A DNA stretch of 64,000 nt from Vibrio nereis NBRC 15637 (GTDB taxonomy: Bacteria > Pseudomonadota > Gammaproteobacteria > Enterobacterales > Vibrionaceae): the NCBI RefSeq assembly GCF_001591105.1, contig NZ_BCUD01000005.1, forward strand, positions 62,001 through 126,000, given 5' to 3'. The notes beneath the pieces were generated by a model. The model was not told the DNA's origin, searched no databases, and was given only the letters and a program-made list of their open reading frames with translations. Shown here piece by piece: positions 56,773 to 64,000 of this stretch; the stretch's first letter is position 1; every line of letters begins with the position of its first letter. A program made the position numbers and the translations under genes.

Positions 56773-58437
56773 ATGCTGGCTCATTTAAGCGTTAATAATT
56801 TTGCTATTGTTAAATCTCTACAGCTGGAGCTATCTAAAGGCATGACTACCATTACTGGTGAAACCGGTGCTGGTAAGTCCATCGCGATCGATGCTCTCGG
56901 TTTATGCCTTGGAGGCCGAGCGGAAGCCAGCATGGTTCGTCAAGGAGAAGAAAAGACCGAAGTGAGTGCCGCCTTTTCCCTAGAGAACAACGTTCACGCC
57001 ACGCGTTGGTTGGAAGACAACGATCTTCTCGACGGGAGTGATTGCATTTTGCGTAGAATTATCAGTAAAGAAGGCCGCTCGCGTGCTTTTATCAATGGAA
57101 GCCCTGTCCCTCTTTCTCAGCTGAAAGCGCTTGGGCAACTGCTTATCAATATTCATGGTCAGCATGCTCATCACCAATTAATGAAATCTGAATATCAAAT
57201 GGCGATGCTCGATCAGTACGCCGGGCACAGTAGCCAGCTAAAAAGCACTCGTAATGCTTACCTACGCTGGCGCCAAGCGGATAATAACCTTAAGCAACTA
57301 AAAGAAAACAGCGCTGCTAACCTCGCACAAAAACAGTTGATCGAATACCAAATCAAAGAGTTGAATGAGCTGTCACTGGGAGAAGACGAATATGAAGAGC
57401 TTGAACAAGAGCACAAAAGACTCTCCAACAGTGGCGAACTTGCCTCTACCTGCCAGCAGGCCATCGAGCTTATTTACGAAGGTGAAGAAGTTAATGCGCT
57501 TGGTATTTTGCAATCAGCCAATCACTCCCTGATCCAACTTGCAGAAATGGATGAATCATTATCAGAGTTGCCTAACATGCTCTCGGAAGCGCTCATTCAG
57601 ATTGAAGAAGCCAATAATGAACTCCGCGCTTATATGGATAATATCGACGTCGACCCTGCGCGTATGGCCTATGTGGAAGACCGTTTTTCAAAAGTGATGT
57701 CGATGGCACGAAAACACCATGTCTTGCCGGAAGAGCTTTACCAGCACCACCAAGATCTATTATCGCAAATCGAGGCACTGGATTGTTCTGATGAGCGTTT
57801 GGGCGAGTTAGAGCAAGACGTTGAAGATAAATATCAAGCATTCTTAGTTTCGTCAGAAAAACTGCATAAATCACGTATTCGTTACGCAAAAGAGCTAAAC
57901 AAACTCATTACAGACAGCATGCACGAGTTAAGCATGGAAAAAGCACAATTCTGTATTGAAGTGAACAATAAAGGTACACACCCATCACCATTAGGTATGG
58001 ATGACGTCTGCTTCGTTGTTTCGACCAACCCAGGCCAGCCAATGCAGCCAATTGCTAAAGTAGCGTCAGGTGGTGAACTTTCTCGTATTTCATTGGCGAT
58101 CCAAGTGATCACTGCACAGAAAGTGGACACACCTAGCCTAATCTTTGATGAAGTTGATGTGGGTATCAGTGGCCCTACCGCAGCCGTGGTCGGTAAGATG
58201 CTGCGTAAACTCGGGGAGTCCACACAAGTTCTCTGTGTGACTCACCTACCGCAGGTTGCAGGTTGCGGACACCAACAGCTTTTCGTAGCAAAACAAACCA
58301 AAGCAGGAAAAACCGAAACACAAATGAATAGGCTGGATAGCGATCAACGTGTCGCTGAGTTAGCTCGATTATTAGGGGGAAGCCAAATCACAGAATCGAC
58401 CCTAGCTAACGCACGTGAGTTACTGATCGCTGCGTAG
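56773..58437 (+). CDS. recN: DNA repair protein RecN
   Basis: SMC-like ATPase of double-strand break repair. Walker [10 protein letters not shown] at 29-37, long coiled coil (about 150-370), ABC signature [15 protein letters not shown] and Walker [14 protein letters not shown], then THLPQVA. The start is the ATG at 56773, [15 protein letters not shown], giving 554 aa (E. coli 553). The open frame extends back to 56695 but that DNA holds the LexA boxes, so it is promoter. SOS-inducible by inference. Confidence 0.97.
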   Translation: MLAHLSVNNFAIVKSLQLELSKGMTTITGETGAGKSIAIDALGLCLGGRAEASMVRQGEEKTEVSAAFSLENNVHATRWLEDNDLLDGSDCILRRIISKEGRSRAFINGSPVPLSQLKALGQLLINIHGQHAHHQLMKSEYQMAMLDQYAGHSSQLKSTRNAYLRWRQADNNLKQLKENSAANLAQKQLIEYQIKELNELSLGEDEYEELEQEHKRLSNSGELASTCQQAIELIYEGEEVNALGILQSANHSLIQLAEMDESLSELPNMLSEALIQIEEANNELRAYMDNIDVDPARMAYVEDRFSKVMSMARKHHVLPEELYQHHQDLLSQIEALDCSDERLGELEQDVEDKYQAFLVSSEKLHKSRIRYAKELNKLITDSMHELSMEKAQFCIEVNNKGTHPSPLGMDDVCFVVSTNPGQPMQPIAKVASGGELSRISLAIQVITAQKVDTPSLIFDEVDVGISGPTAAVVGKMLRKLGESTQVLCVTHLPQVAGCGHQQLFVAKQTKAGKTETQMNRLDSDQRVAELARLLGGSQITESTLANARELLIAA

Positions 58438-58457
58438 CAAGCCCTCTACACAACTTT

Positions 58458-58503
58458 AAAGTCGAGCCAAAGTTCCAAAAAACGAACTTTTTGGTTCGAC
58501 TTT
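58458..58503. other. Long hairpin between recN and bamE
   Basis: AAAGTCGA-CCAAA-GTTC pairs with GAAC-TTTGG-TCGACTTT with a few mismatches over 46 bp. It may terminate recN and separate it from bamE, though there is no long T-run after it. Confidence 0.55.
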
Positions 58504-58622
58504 GCAACTAAATTCAAAATTCACAGTCTGAATCAATTCAAAACATCATGAGCTTTTTACATTACCGCTCAGCTTGTTTATTATCGGCACAGTTTAAAAA
58601 CCTCGGTTACAAGAATTTAAGT

Positions 58623-58982
58623 ATGCAACTAACTAAGTGGCTTATCGCACTGCCTTTGGCTATATCTACCCTGACTGGCTGCTCTTTACTTGAGAAGTTG
58701 GTGTATCGAATCGATATCAACCAAGGAAATTACGTTGAACAAGAAGCGGTTGAAACGCTGAAGTTTGGCATGACCAAAGAACAGGTACGCTTTGTAATGG
58801 GGTCACCAATGCTTGTTGAAAACGGCTACCCTGATACTTGGTACTACATTTACCACCATACCGAAGGACATAAGGATTCAGTACAAAAGAACCTGATTGT
58901 GAATTTCAATAACAGTGGCCAGTTAGTTGAAGTGAAAGGCGATTTTCCGGCGAGTTCTGAATTTTTCGAAAGTATCAATTAA
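58623..58982 (+). CDS. bamE: Outer membrane assembly lipoprotein BamE
   Basis: Small lipoprotein of the BAM complex that inserts beta-barrels. The signal peptide [20 protein letters not shown] ends at lipid-modified Cys20. The fold segment [17 protein letters not shown], then [17 protein letters not shown] and [10 protein letters not shown] match the family. Start at the ATG at 58623 (119 aa); a longer open frame from 58548 lacks homology and would hide the signal peptide. Placed after recN, as usual. Confidence 0.94.
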   Translation: MQLTKWLIALPLAISTLTGCSLLEKLVYRIDINQGNYVEQEAVETLKFGMTKEQVRFVMGSPMLVENGYPDTWYYIYHHTEGHKDSVQKNLIVNFNNSGQLVEVKGDFPASSEFFESIN

Positions 58983-58997
58983 CTCCCCATCAAATAG

Positions 58998-59029
58998 AAA
59001 AGGTTGGCTCGAATACGCCAACCTTTTTT
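58998..59029. terminator. Terminator of bamE and rnfH
   Basis: Eleven-base arms (58998-59008 and 59017-59027) with an 8-base loop and T-tracts on both strands between convergent genes. Confidence 0.88.
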
Positions 59030-59036
59030 CTTCCTG

Positions 59037-59384
59037 CTACTTTCTTAACGGGTTCTGCTTTCCACCCGTAACTGGATCAGCTGCTCCAGAGGCTTTTGCT
59101 TGTTCCGCTCTTTTGCGACGAATTTCTTTTGGGTCCGCCAATAATGGACGGTAAATTTCTATACGATCTTTATCACGCACTGTCGCATCTAGCTTAACAT
59201 TACGGCTAAAAACCCCCACTTTATTCTTAGCCAAGTCAATTTCAGGGTATTGTTCCAAGACGCCCGACTGCTTGATGATCTCTTCCACCGACATGTCTTT
59301 ATTTACAACCAGAGTATAAACCCGTTGTTCTTCAGGCAGTGCGTACACTACCTCGACATGAATCATATCTGACTCAATACTCAT
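59037..59384 (-). CDS. rnfH: RnfH / YfjF ubiquitin-like family protein
   Basis: UPF0125 family, a beta-grasp (ubiquitin-like) protein usually paired with rat[36 protein letters not shown] and [25 protein letters not shown] are diagnostic. Start is ambiguous: I take the ATG at 59384 (115 aa), with AGGTG upstream, which overlaps the ratA stop by 11 bp; ATGs at 59393 and 59366 also fit. Despite its name it is not shown to be part of the RNF complex. Confidence 0.85.
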   Translation of the reverse strand: MSIESDMIHVEVVYALPEEQRVYTLVVNKDMSVEEIIKQSGVLEQYPEIDLAKNKVGVFSRNVKLDATVRDKDRIEIYRPLLADPKEIRRKRAEQAKASGAADPVTGGKQNPLRK

Positions 59385-59817
59385 AACACTCATACACCTG
59401 TTTTGCGCGCTGAGTAAACGCATTCACCATGTTACTGGTCAACTCGTTAAACACTTTCCCGAAAGCCATCTCGATCATTTTACTTGAAAACTCAAACTCA
59501 AGTTTCAGTTCAACCTTACAAGCCTGCTCATCCAGTGCCGTAAAGAACCATCCACCTTTCAGCATCTTAAAGGGACCATCGACCAAGCTCATCACAATCG
59601 ATTCACCTGGGCTTAATTCATTTGATGTGGTAAATGTTTTACTAATACCCGCCTTAGATACGTCAACAGAAGCAACCATCGCACCTGTACTCGACTCAAG
59701 AATACGTGAACCAGAACAACCTGGTAAAAAATCAGGATAACTCGCGACGTCATTGACCAGATTGTACATCTGCTCTGCGCTAAACGACACCAAGGCAGAA
59801 CGGCTGACTTGCTTCAT
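59374..59817 (-). CDS. ratA: RatA / COQ10-like START-domain protein
   Basis: A single START/polyketide-cyclase domain of 147 aa. [30 protein letters not shown] is the family N-terminus (split around residue 20), with the C-terminal helix [18 protein letters not shown]. coli RatA was reported to block 70S assembly; eukaryotic and bacterial COQ10 relatives bind ubiquinone, so the role is debated. AGGAG precedes the ATG. First gene of ratA-rnfH, divergent from smpB. Confidence 0.9.
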   Translation of the reverse strand: MKQVSRSALVSFSAEQMYNLVNDVASYPDFLPGCSGSRILESSTGAMVASVDVSKAGISKTFTTSNELSPGESIVMSLVDGPFKMLKGGWFFTALDEQACKVELKLEFEFSSKMIEMAFGKVFNELTSNMVNAFTQRAKQVYECYEY

Positions 59818-59935
59818 ATTGACTCCTCATAGCAATTGCTTGAACCTCAAGCTGAAGGCAATTTTACTTTTATTTGCACTGAGCGCAAATAAAGGGATTT
59901 CATAACGTCATGACTGACCGTATAATGCAACCATT

Positions 59936-60424
59936 ATGGCAAAGAAAAAATCTAAACAAAAAGCGGGTAGCAATACCATCGCTCTAAACAAGAAAGCTCG
60001 CCACGAGTATTTCATTGAAGATGAAATTGAAGCAGGCATGGAGCTACAAGGGTGGGAAGTGAAAGCCCTTCGCCAAGGTAAAGCCAATATCGCAGAAAGT
60101 TACGTATTTATGCGTGACGGTGAAGCCTTTGTGAGTGGTATGACGATCACTCCTCTAAATCAGGCATCGACACACGTAGTCGCGAATCCGACACGCGTGC
60201 GAAAACTACTTATGAGCCGTCGTGAGCTCGATAACTTGCTAGGTCGTATCAACCGAGAAGGTATGACACTCACCGCGCTATCACTATACTGGTCTCGCTC
60301 TTGGGTGAAGATTAAGATCGGTGTCGCGAAAGGTAAAAAGCTTCACGATAAACGTACTGACATTAAAGATAGAGATTGGCAGCGTCAGAAAGCTCGCGTA
60401 ATGAAGAGCAACAACCTGCGCTAA
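59936..60424 (+). CDS. smpB: SsrA-binding protein SmpB
   Basis: Binds tmRNA and brings it to stalled ribosomes. The OB-fold core [22 protein letters not shown] at about 25-46 and [14 protein letters not shown] are present, and the basic C-terminal tail [20 protein letters not shown] is the part that reaches the decoding centre. At 162 aa it matches E. coli (160). It lies just upstream of ssrA. Confidence 0.98.
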   Translation: MAKKKSKQKAGSNTIALNKKARHEYFIEDEIEAGMELQGWEVKALRQGKANIAESYVFMRDGEAFVSGMTITPLNQASTHVVANPTRVRKLLMSRRELDNLLGRINREGMTLTALSLYWSRSWVKIKIGVAKGKKLHDKRTDIKDRDWQRQKARVMKSNNLR

Positions 60425-60440
60425 TCTTAACCACTTAAAC

Positions 60441-60479
60441 GCATAGTACTAGACAGCGTAGTCTAATCTGGTACTATGC
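60441..60479 (+). promoter_or_regulatory. ssrA promoter inside a nested inverted repeat
   Basis: -35 TAGACA (60450-60455) and -10 TACTAT (60472-60477) are 16 bp apart. Outer arms GCATAGTAC/GTACTATGC (60441-60449, 60471-60479) and inner TAGAC/GTCTA are perfect inverted repeats spanning the promoter. The structure could also terminate smpB or be an operator. Confidence 0.5.
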
Positions 60480-60492
60480 CGAAATAACATTT

Positions 60493-60860
60493 GGGGCTGA
60501 TTTAGGATTCGACGGGAATTTTGAAGTCCAAGGTGCATGCCGAGGTGCGGTAGGCCTCGCTAAAAAACCGCAAAAAAATAGTCGCAAACGACGAAAACTA
60601 CGCACTAGCAGCTTAATAACCTGCTCAGAGCTCTCTCGCCCTAGCTTCCGCACGTAAGACGGGGACCAACGAGGGATCAAACCCAAACGCGCTAGCCCGG
60701 ATTCTCCCGCCTGAGAGATGAACGGCGAATTATAATTCAGGATAGTCATTCATTAGCGTGTCGGTTCGCAGGTGGGTGGTGAATTTAAAGATCGACTAAG
60801 CATGTAGTACCAAAGATGAATGGTTTTCGGACGCGGGTTCAACTCCCGCCAGCTCCACCA
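60493..60860 (+). ncRNA. ssrA: tmRNA (SsrA)
   Basis: A 368-nt transfer-messenger RNA. The 5' end GGGGCTGATT pairs with the tRNA-like 3' end, which has a T-arm GGTTCAACTCC and terminal CCA. The tag reading frame at 60584-60613 encodes ANDENYALAA and stops at TAA 60614-60616; resume codon is GCA. Pseudoknot-forming segments lie between. It rescues stalled ribosomes with SmpB. The 3' end is a classic integration site in vibrios, but here it runs into ordinary sequence. Confidence 0.98.
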
Positions 60861-60869
60861 AACGTTTGG

Positions 60870-60906
60870 AAAGGCCGCTAACTCAATGAGTTAGCGGCCT
60901 TTTTGT
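60870..60906 (+). terminator. ssrA terminator
   Basis: Fifteen-base arms (60870-60884 and 60888-60902) with a 3-base loop, followed by Ts. Confidence 0.9.
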
Positions 60907-61103
60907 TTACTTGCCTTTTAATTATCGATCATCACTCCTATCGCGACATCATTGACGTTATCAATAGATACAAATCACTCGTAATAAACCATCGCAAATT
61001 TATAAAACATGGCTAAAATGAACGCCCTGCTATGGCATTGAGAATGATTCTAACTGCTGTGCACTAGAGCTATACAACGAGTAGTTTTCCTGAGGAAGTC
61101 ACA

Positions 61104-62066
61104 TTGAACACGCTACACCTTTCAGCAAGCGAGCATAAAGATATTGAACAAGCTAAACAGATTTTGGCTTGTGGTGAACTAGTTGCGATTCCAACCGAAA
61201 CGGTTTATGGGCTTGCAGCTGACGCTTCAAACCCAGAAGCAGTGAAGAAGATCTTCGCTGCGAAAGGGCGTCCAGCGAACCACCCGTTAATCGTTCATAT
61301 TGGCAGTGCTGAGCAACTGACTGATTGGGCGAGTGATATTCCAGCCGAAGCATACGCTATTGCAGAAGCTTACTGGCCCGGTCCCGTCACATTGCTATTG
61401 AACAAAGCGCCTCAGGCTACGCCAGTAGTGACGGGTGGTTTAGACACGATCGGTATTCGCATGCCAGCGCACGATGTCTTCAGCACACTATTGAAATCTT
61501 CGGGCATGGCAGTCGCTGCACCTTCAGCGAACCCATATAAAAAACTGAGCCCAACGTCTGCTGAGCATGTACTCAACTCATTGGGCGGAAAAATTGCAGC
61601 CGTATTAGACGGTGGTGATTGTGCTCACGGCTTAGAATCGACCATTATCGACTTAACAGAAAAGCCATATCGCATTTTAAGAACAGGCCCAATTACAGCG
61701 GCTCAATTGTCTGAAACGCTGGGTGAAGAGGTTCTGTCTCCTAAAGCCCATACCGTTTCGGTTCCAGGTAACGTAACGAGCCACTATCAGCCAAACACAC
61801 GAGTGCGCTTGGTCGATGCAGAGAATATAGAGTTTCCTAGCGAGAAGAAAATCGCCTATCTACACTTAACGCCAATCATTGGTAGCAGCCCAGAAAAAAC
61901 AAAAAAGATGCCTGAAGAAGTGGGAGCATATTCCCATGCGCTTTATCGTTCGCTGGATGAAGCGGATAAATGGGGCTGCGATGAAATATGGGTAGAGCGC
62001 CCGCCACTCGATGAGAGTTGGTTTGCAGTGCACGACCGTTTGAATCGTGCACAATCAAAACTCTAA
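61104..62066 (+). CDS. L-threonylcarbamoyladenylate synthase, Sua5 type
   Basis: First step of t6A37 tRNA modification. The TsaC/YrdC domain occupies about 1-200, with IPTETVYGLAAD, KGRPANHPLIVHI and ESTIIDL. A C-terminal Sua5 domain (about 230-320) is present, unlike the 190-aa E. coli TsaC. Translation starts at TTG 61104 with GAGGA 8 bases upstream. First gene after ssrA; the gap 60861-61103 (243 bp) holds the ssrA terminator and this gene's promoter region. Confidence 0.9.
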   Translation: MNTLHLSASEHKDIEQAKQILACGELVAIPTETVYGLAADASNPEAVKKIFAAKGRPANHPLIVHIGSAEQLTDWASDIPAEAYAIAEAYWPGPVTLLLNKAPQATPVVTGGLDTIGIRMPAHDVFSTLLKSSGMAVAAPSANPYKKLSPTSAEHVLNSLGGKIAAVLDGGDCAHGLESTIIDLTEKPYRILRTGPITAAQLSETLGEEVLSPKAHTVSVPGNVTSHYQPNTRVRLVDAENIEFPSEKKIAYLHLTPIIGSSPEKTKKMPEEVGAYSHALYRSLDEADKWGCDEIWVERPPLDESWFAVHDRLNRAQSKL

Positions 62067-62081
62067 TTGATTATCATTGGA

Positions 62082-62111
62082 AGTTGGAGCCCGCCCTAAT
62101 AGGCTCCAACT
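62082..62111. terminator. Hairpin between the Sua5 and GGDEF genes
   Basis: Ten-base perfect arms (62082-62091 and 62102-62111) with a 10-base loop between convergent genes. T-tracts are weak, so this is moderate. Confidence 0.55.
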
Positions 62112-62112
62112 C

Positions 62113-64000
62113 TTACCCTATTAAGGATGCATTTTGCGAGCCATGCATTTCGACTCGGTTACGCCCATTGCGTTTTGCCTTTAACAGTGCATGATCAGCA
62201 TTCTTAACCGCATCTTCGTAACTGTGTGTCCCTTCACTACTTGAAATACCAATACTCACCGTCATGGCTAAGCCATGTGCCACATGATTAAAGTCCGAGT
62301 TCGCTATTTGATCTCTCAAGCCATCAAAGTACTCATAAACATCGTCACCTTCATACATCATGGTAAATTCCTCCCCACCCCAGCGCGAGACTTGGGACTT
62401 GTCCTCTGCGTACTCGGCTAAGATACGGGCGATCGCAACAACCGCTTTATCACCAACAATATGTGAATACTGATCGTTTATCTTCTTGAAAAAATCGATA
62501 TCAATAATCGCGATATAAAACTCGCTTCCTTGGGAATGGGCTTGATTGAATGCTTCACTCAGCTGGAGATCAAACGCTCGTCGATTAGGCAACTTGGTCA
62601 GCGCATCCTCGTTGGACAACAATTCAAATTTTTCCGCCTGCGCTCTTAACTCTTGTGTCTGCACAGACACCAATTCTTTCAGTTTGCGCTCGTTAAGTTC
62701 CAATTTGTGAATTCGAAAACGGATAGCCGATCCCATAACCAACAACATGAATGCGGCCGCTGCTACCCTGACATCCATTCGCTGCCAAAAGCTAGGTTCA
62801 ACAGTAAACGTATACAAAGGTAATGTTTGTTGCCATTCACCGTATGGGTAACGAGCGCTAAGCAGAAACGTGTACTCTCCCGGTGGCAAGTTTGTATACT
62901 CTGCAGTACTCGCATTAGCGCGATATTCCCAGTTTTCATCAAACCCTTCGAGCTTCGTTCTATATTGTAAACGCTCCGGCATGACGTACCCTAATCCGAC
63001 ATACGAAAGCGAAATACGGTTGATTGTCGCTGGTACTTGATAGGTAAGATCTTGATTAATGATATTGGAGTCAAACGAGACTGACTCCAGTACCACGGGA
63101 AAATGATACTGACTGATGGCAGATAGGCGCTCGGGGTCAATCGTAGCCACCCCTTTAGCCGTCGCAAAGTAAATTGTGCCACTATTCGACTTTATCGCTG
63201 CTGGGTTAGAGCCACCGTTGGCCTGACTGCTCGCCATACCGTCATCTTGGTCATAATGTTCAAACTCGATTTTGTCTAGCGCTCCATCAGCCACCTCGTG
63301 AGCCTGATCATAACGAATCCGCCATATGCCGCGATTACTTGAAAGCCAAAGATACCCTTTGTCGTCATGCACAATTTGGAAAAACTTGTCTATCGGTAAG
63401 CCTTGTGGCTTACCCACTAACGACATAAAACCATCATCTTGTCGATAACGCACAATACCGCGATCAGTGGCTATCCACACATATCCCTTTTCGACATAAA
63501 AACCGAAAGCATACTGCGCTTGCTCGAGTTCTTTCATATCTAGGGAAATAACTTGTCCATCTTGAAGGTAGCTAACACCAACACCCGTACCAATCCAAAT
63601 TTTACCCCACTCATCCTCTGCTATAGCCATGACATAGTTGCCTATTAACCCATCATGCTCTTGAGTAAAACGGCGAATCTCTCCTGTTGGTGGGCGGCGT
63701 ATAAGCCCTGCTGGCCCTCCTAGCCAAAGGTTCCCCTGGCTATCTTCTAAGATCGCCCTGACTTCGTTTGTTGGTAAACCATTCGTTGCATCGAGCACAT
63801 TGGATAAGTAGCCATCTTGGTATTTAAGCAGCCCGTGTTGGGAGGTTCCGACCCAAACACCGCCCGCTTTGGCATGAGCCAAACTGAGCACAGACTGTGA
63901 TTTGGGTACAGCCGTCCCTTCATAGCCATCGTGATAACTCACCACACTTAAACCGTTACTAGTCCCGACCAATAACTGTTCATCTTCCATCTCCAAAATG
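62113..64000 (-). CDS. Propeller-type sensor diguanylate cyclase, 5' end missing
   Basis: Sensor enzyme making cyclic di-GMP. Visible order from the window edge: repeated beta-propeller blades of the two-component-regulator type (IWIGTGVGVSYL, WLSSNRGIWRI, LWLGGPAGLI), a Y_Y_Y domain (LPPGEYTFLLSARYPYGEW), one transmembrane helix (VAAAAFMLLVMGSAI), a coiled coil, and a GGDEF domain with active-site SRWGGEEFTMMYEGDD. The residues binding GTP and metal look intact. At least 629 aa are present, and the reading frame stays open past the right edge, so the signal peptide and more blades lie outside. Confidence 0.9.
   Translation of the reverse strand, partial: ILEMEDEQLLVGTSNGLSVVSYHDGYEGTAVPKSQSVLSLAHAKAGGVWVGTSQHGLLKYQDGYLSNVLDATNGLPTNEVRAILEDSQGNLWLGGPAGLIRRPPTGEIRRFTQEHDGLIGNYVMAIAEDEWGKIWIGTGVGVSYLQDGQVISLDMKELEQAQYAFGFYVEKGYVWIATDRGIVRYRQDDGFMSLVGKPQGLPIDKFFQIVHDDKGYLWLSSNRGIWRIRYDQAHEVADGALDKIEFEHYDQDDGMASSQANGGSNPAAIKSNSGTIYFATAKGVATIDPERLSAISQYHFPVVLESVSFDSNIINQDLTYQVPATINRISLSYVGLGYVMPERLQYRTKLEGFDENWEYRANASTAEYTNLPPGEYTFLLSARYPYGEWQQTLPLYTFTVEPSFWQRMDVRVAAAAFMLLVMGSAIRFRIHKLELNERKLKELVSVQTQELRAQAEKFELLSNEDALTKLPNRRAFDLQLSEAFNQAHSQGSEFYIAIIDIDFFKKINDQYSHIVGDKAVVAIARILAEYAEDKSQVSRWGGEEFTMMYEGDDVYEYFDGLRDQIANSDFNHVAHGLAMTVSIGISSSEGTHSYEDAVKNADHALLKAKRNGRNRVEMHGSQNASLIG

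Overview
The window looks like chromosomal core DNA of a marine Vibrio (Vibrionaceae, Gammaproteobacteria). Protein sequences match vibrio forms throughout, and vibrio-typical small families appear (DUF2788, DUF3149, DUF3622, DUF4250). The tmRNA tag decodes to ANDENYALAA. Gene order follows what I remember of the V. cholerae/V. parahaemolyticus large chromosome: sdh-suc/gltA, seqA-fldA-fur, the nag cluster, purL-mltF-tadA, minor pilins-dnaJK, grpE-nadK-recN-bamE-ratA-smpB-ssrA. The species cannot be fixed from reading alone. I found no insertion sequence, prophage, CRISPR array or obvious genomic island.

Layout. 1-8.4 kb: sdhCDAB-sucABC, transcribed leftward and cut off in sucC, with ArcA-like repeats ahead of sdhC. 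8.4-10.1 kb: divergent gltA. 10.1-19 kb: ybgI, a DUF1853 gene, seqA-pgm, ybfF, DUF2788, fldA, a DUF4442 gene, fur and glnS. 19.2-23.6 kb: nagE divergent from nagA-nagC, with CRP-like and NagC-like sites between them. 23.7-33 kb: a CPA2 antiporter, asnB, rfaH, a peptide transporter, a TraB/GumN protein, tRNA-Pro with a decayed second copy beside it, DUF3149, smrA and rluF. 33.1-41.3 kb: nucleotide genes upp, purM-purN and purL, with PurR boxes in front of purM and purL. Small conserved genes (yebE-like, yaeP, DUF4250, DUF3622) lie between purN and purL. 41.8-46 kb: mltF, an unnamed 44-codon basic gene, tadA and an AbgT transporter. 46.3-49.7 kb: five type IV minor pilin genes (PilV, PilX, PilW, FimT and a divergent PilE), matching the competence-pilus minor pilin cluster of V. 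cholerae. 49.8-56.6 kb: the heat-shock set dnaK-dnaJ and grpE with sigma-32-like promoters, plus a dicarboxylate/amino-acid symporter and nadK. 56.7-64 kb: recN behind two LexA boxes, bamE, ratA-rnfH, smpB-ssrA, a Sua5-type tRNA modification gene and a truncated propeller-GGDEF diguanylate cyclase.

Working together. The first 10 kb covers the TCA cycle from citrate synthase to succinyl-CoA synthetase. The nag genes import and deacetylate GlcNAc, the product of chitin breakdown, but no nagB is present. Chitin use links biologically to the competence pilins. purM, purN and purL are purine steps under shared PurR control. ssrA-smpB and ratA-rnfH form the usual trans-translation neighbourhood.

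The stretches most worth a second look are the roughly 370-nt purL leader (mini-ORF, hairpin with U-tract, 83-bp inverted-repeat element), the 44-codon basic gene at 43559-43693, the tRNA-Pro pseudo-copy at 30601-30659, the FNR-like box before the DUF3149 gene, and the nested inverted repeat over the ssrA promoter.
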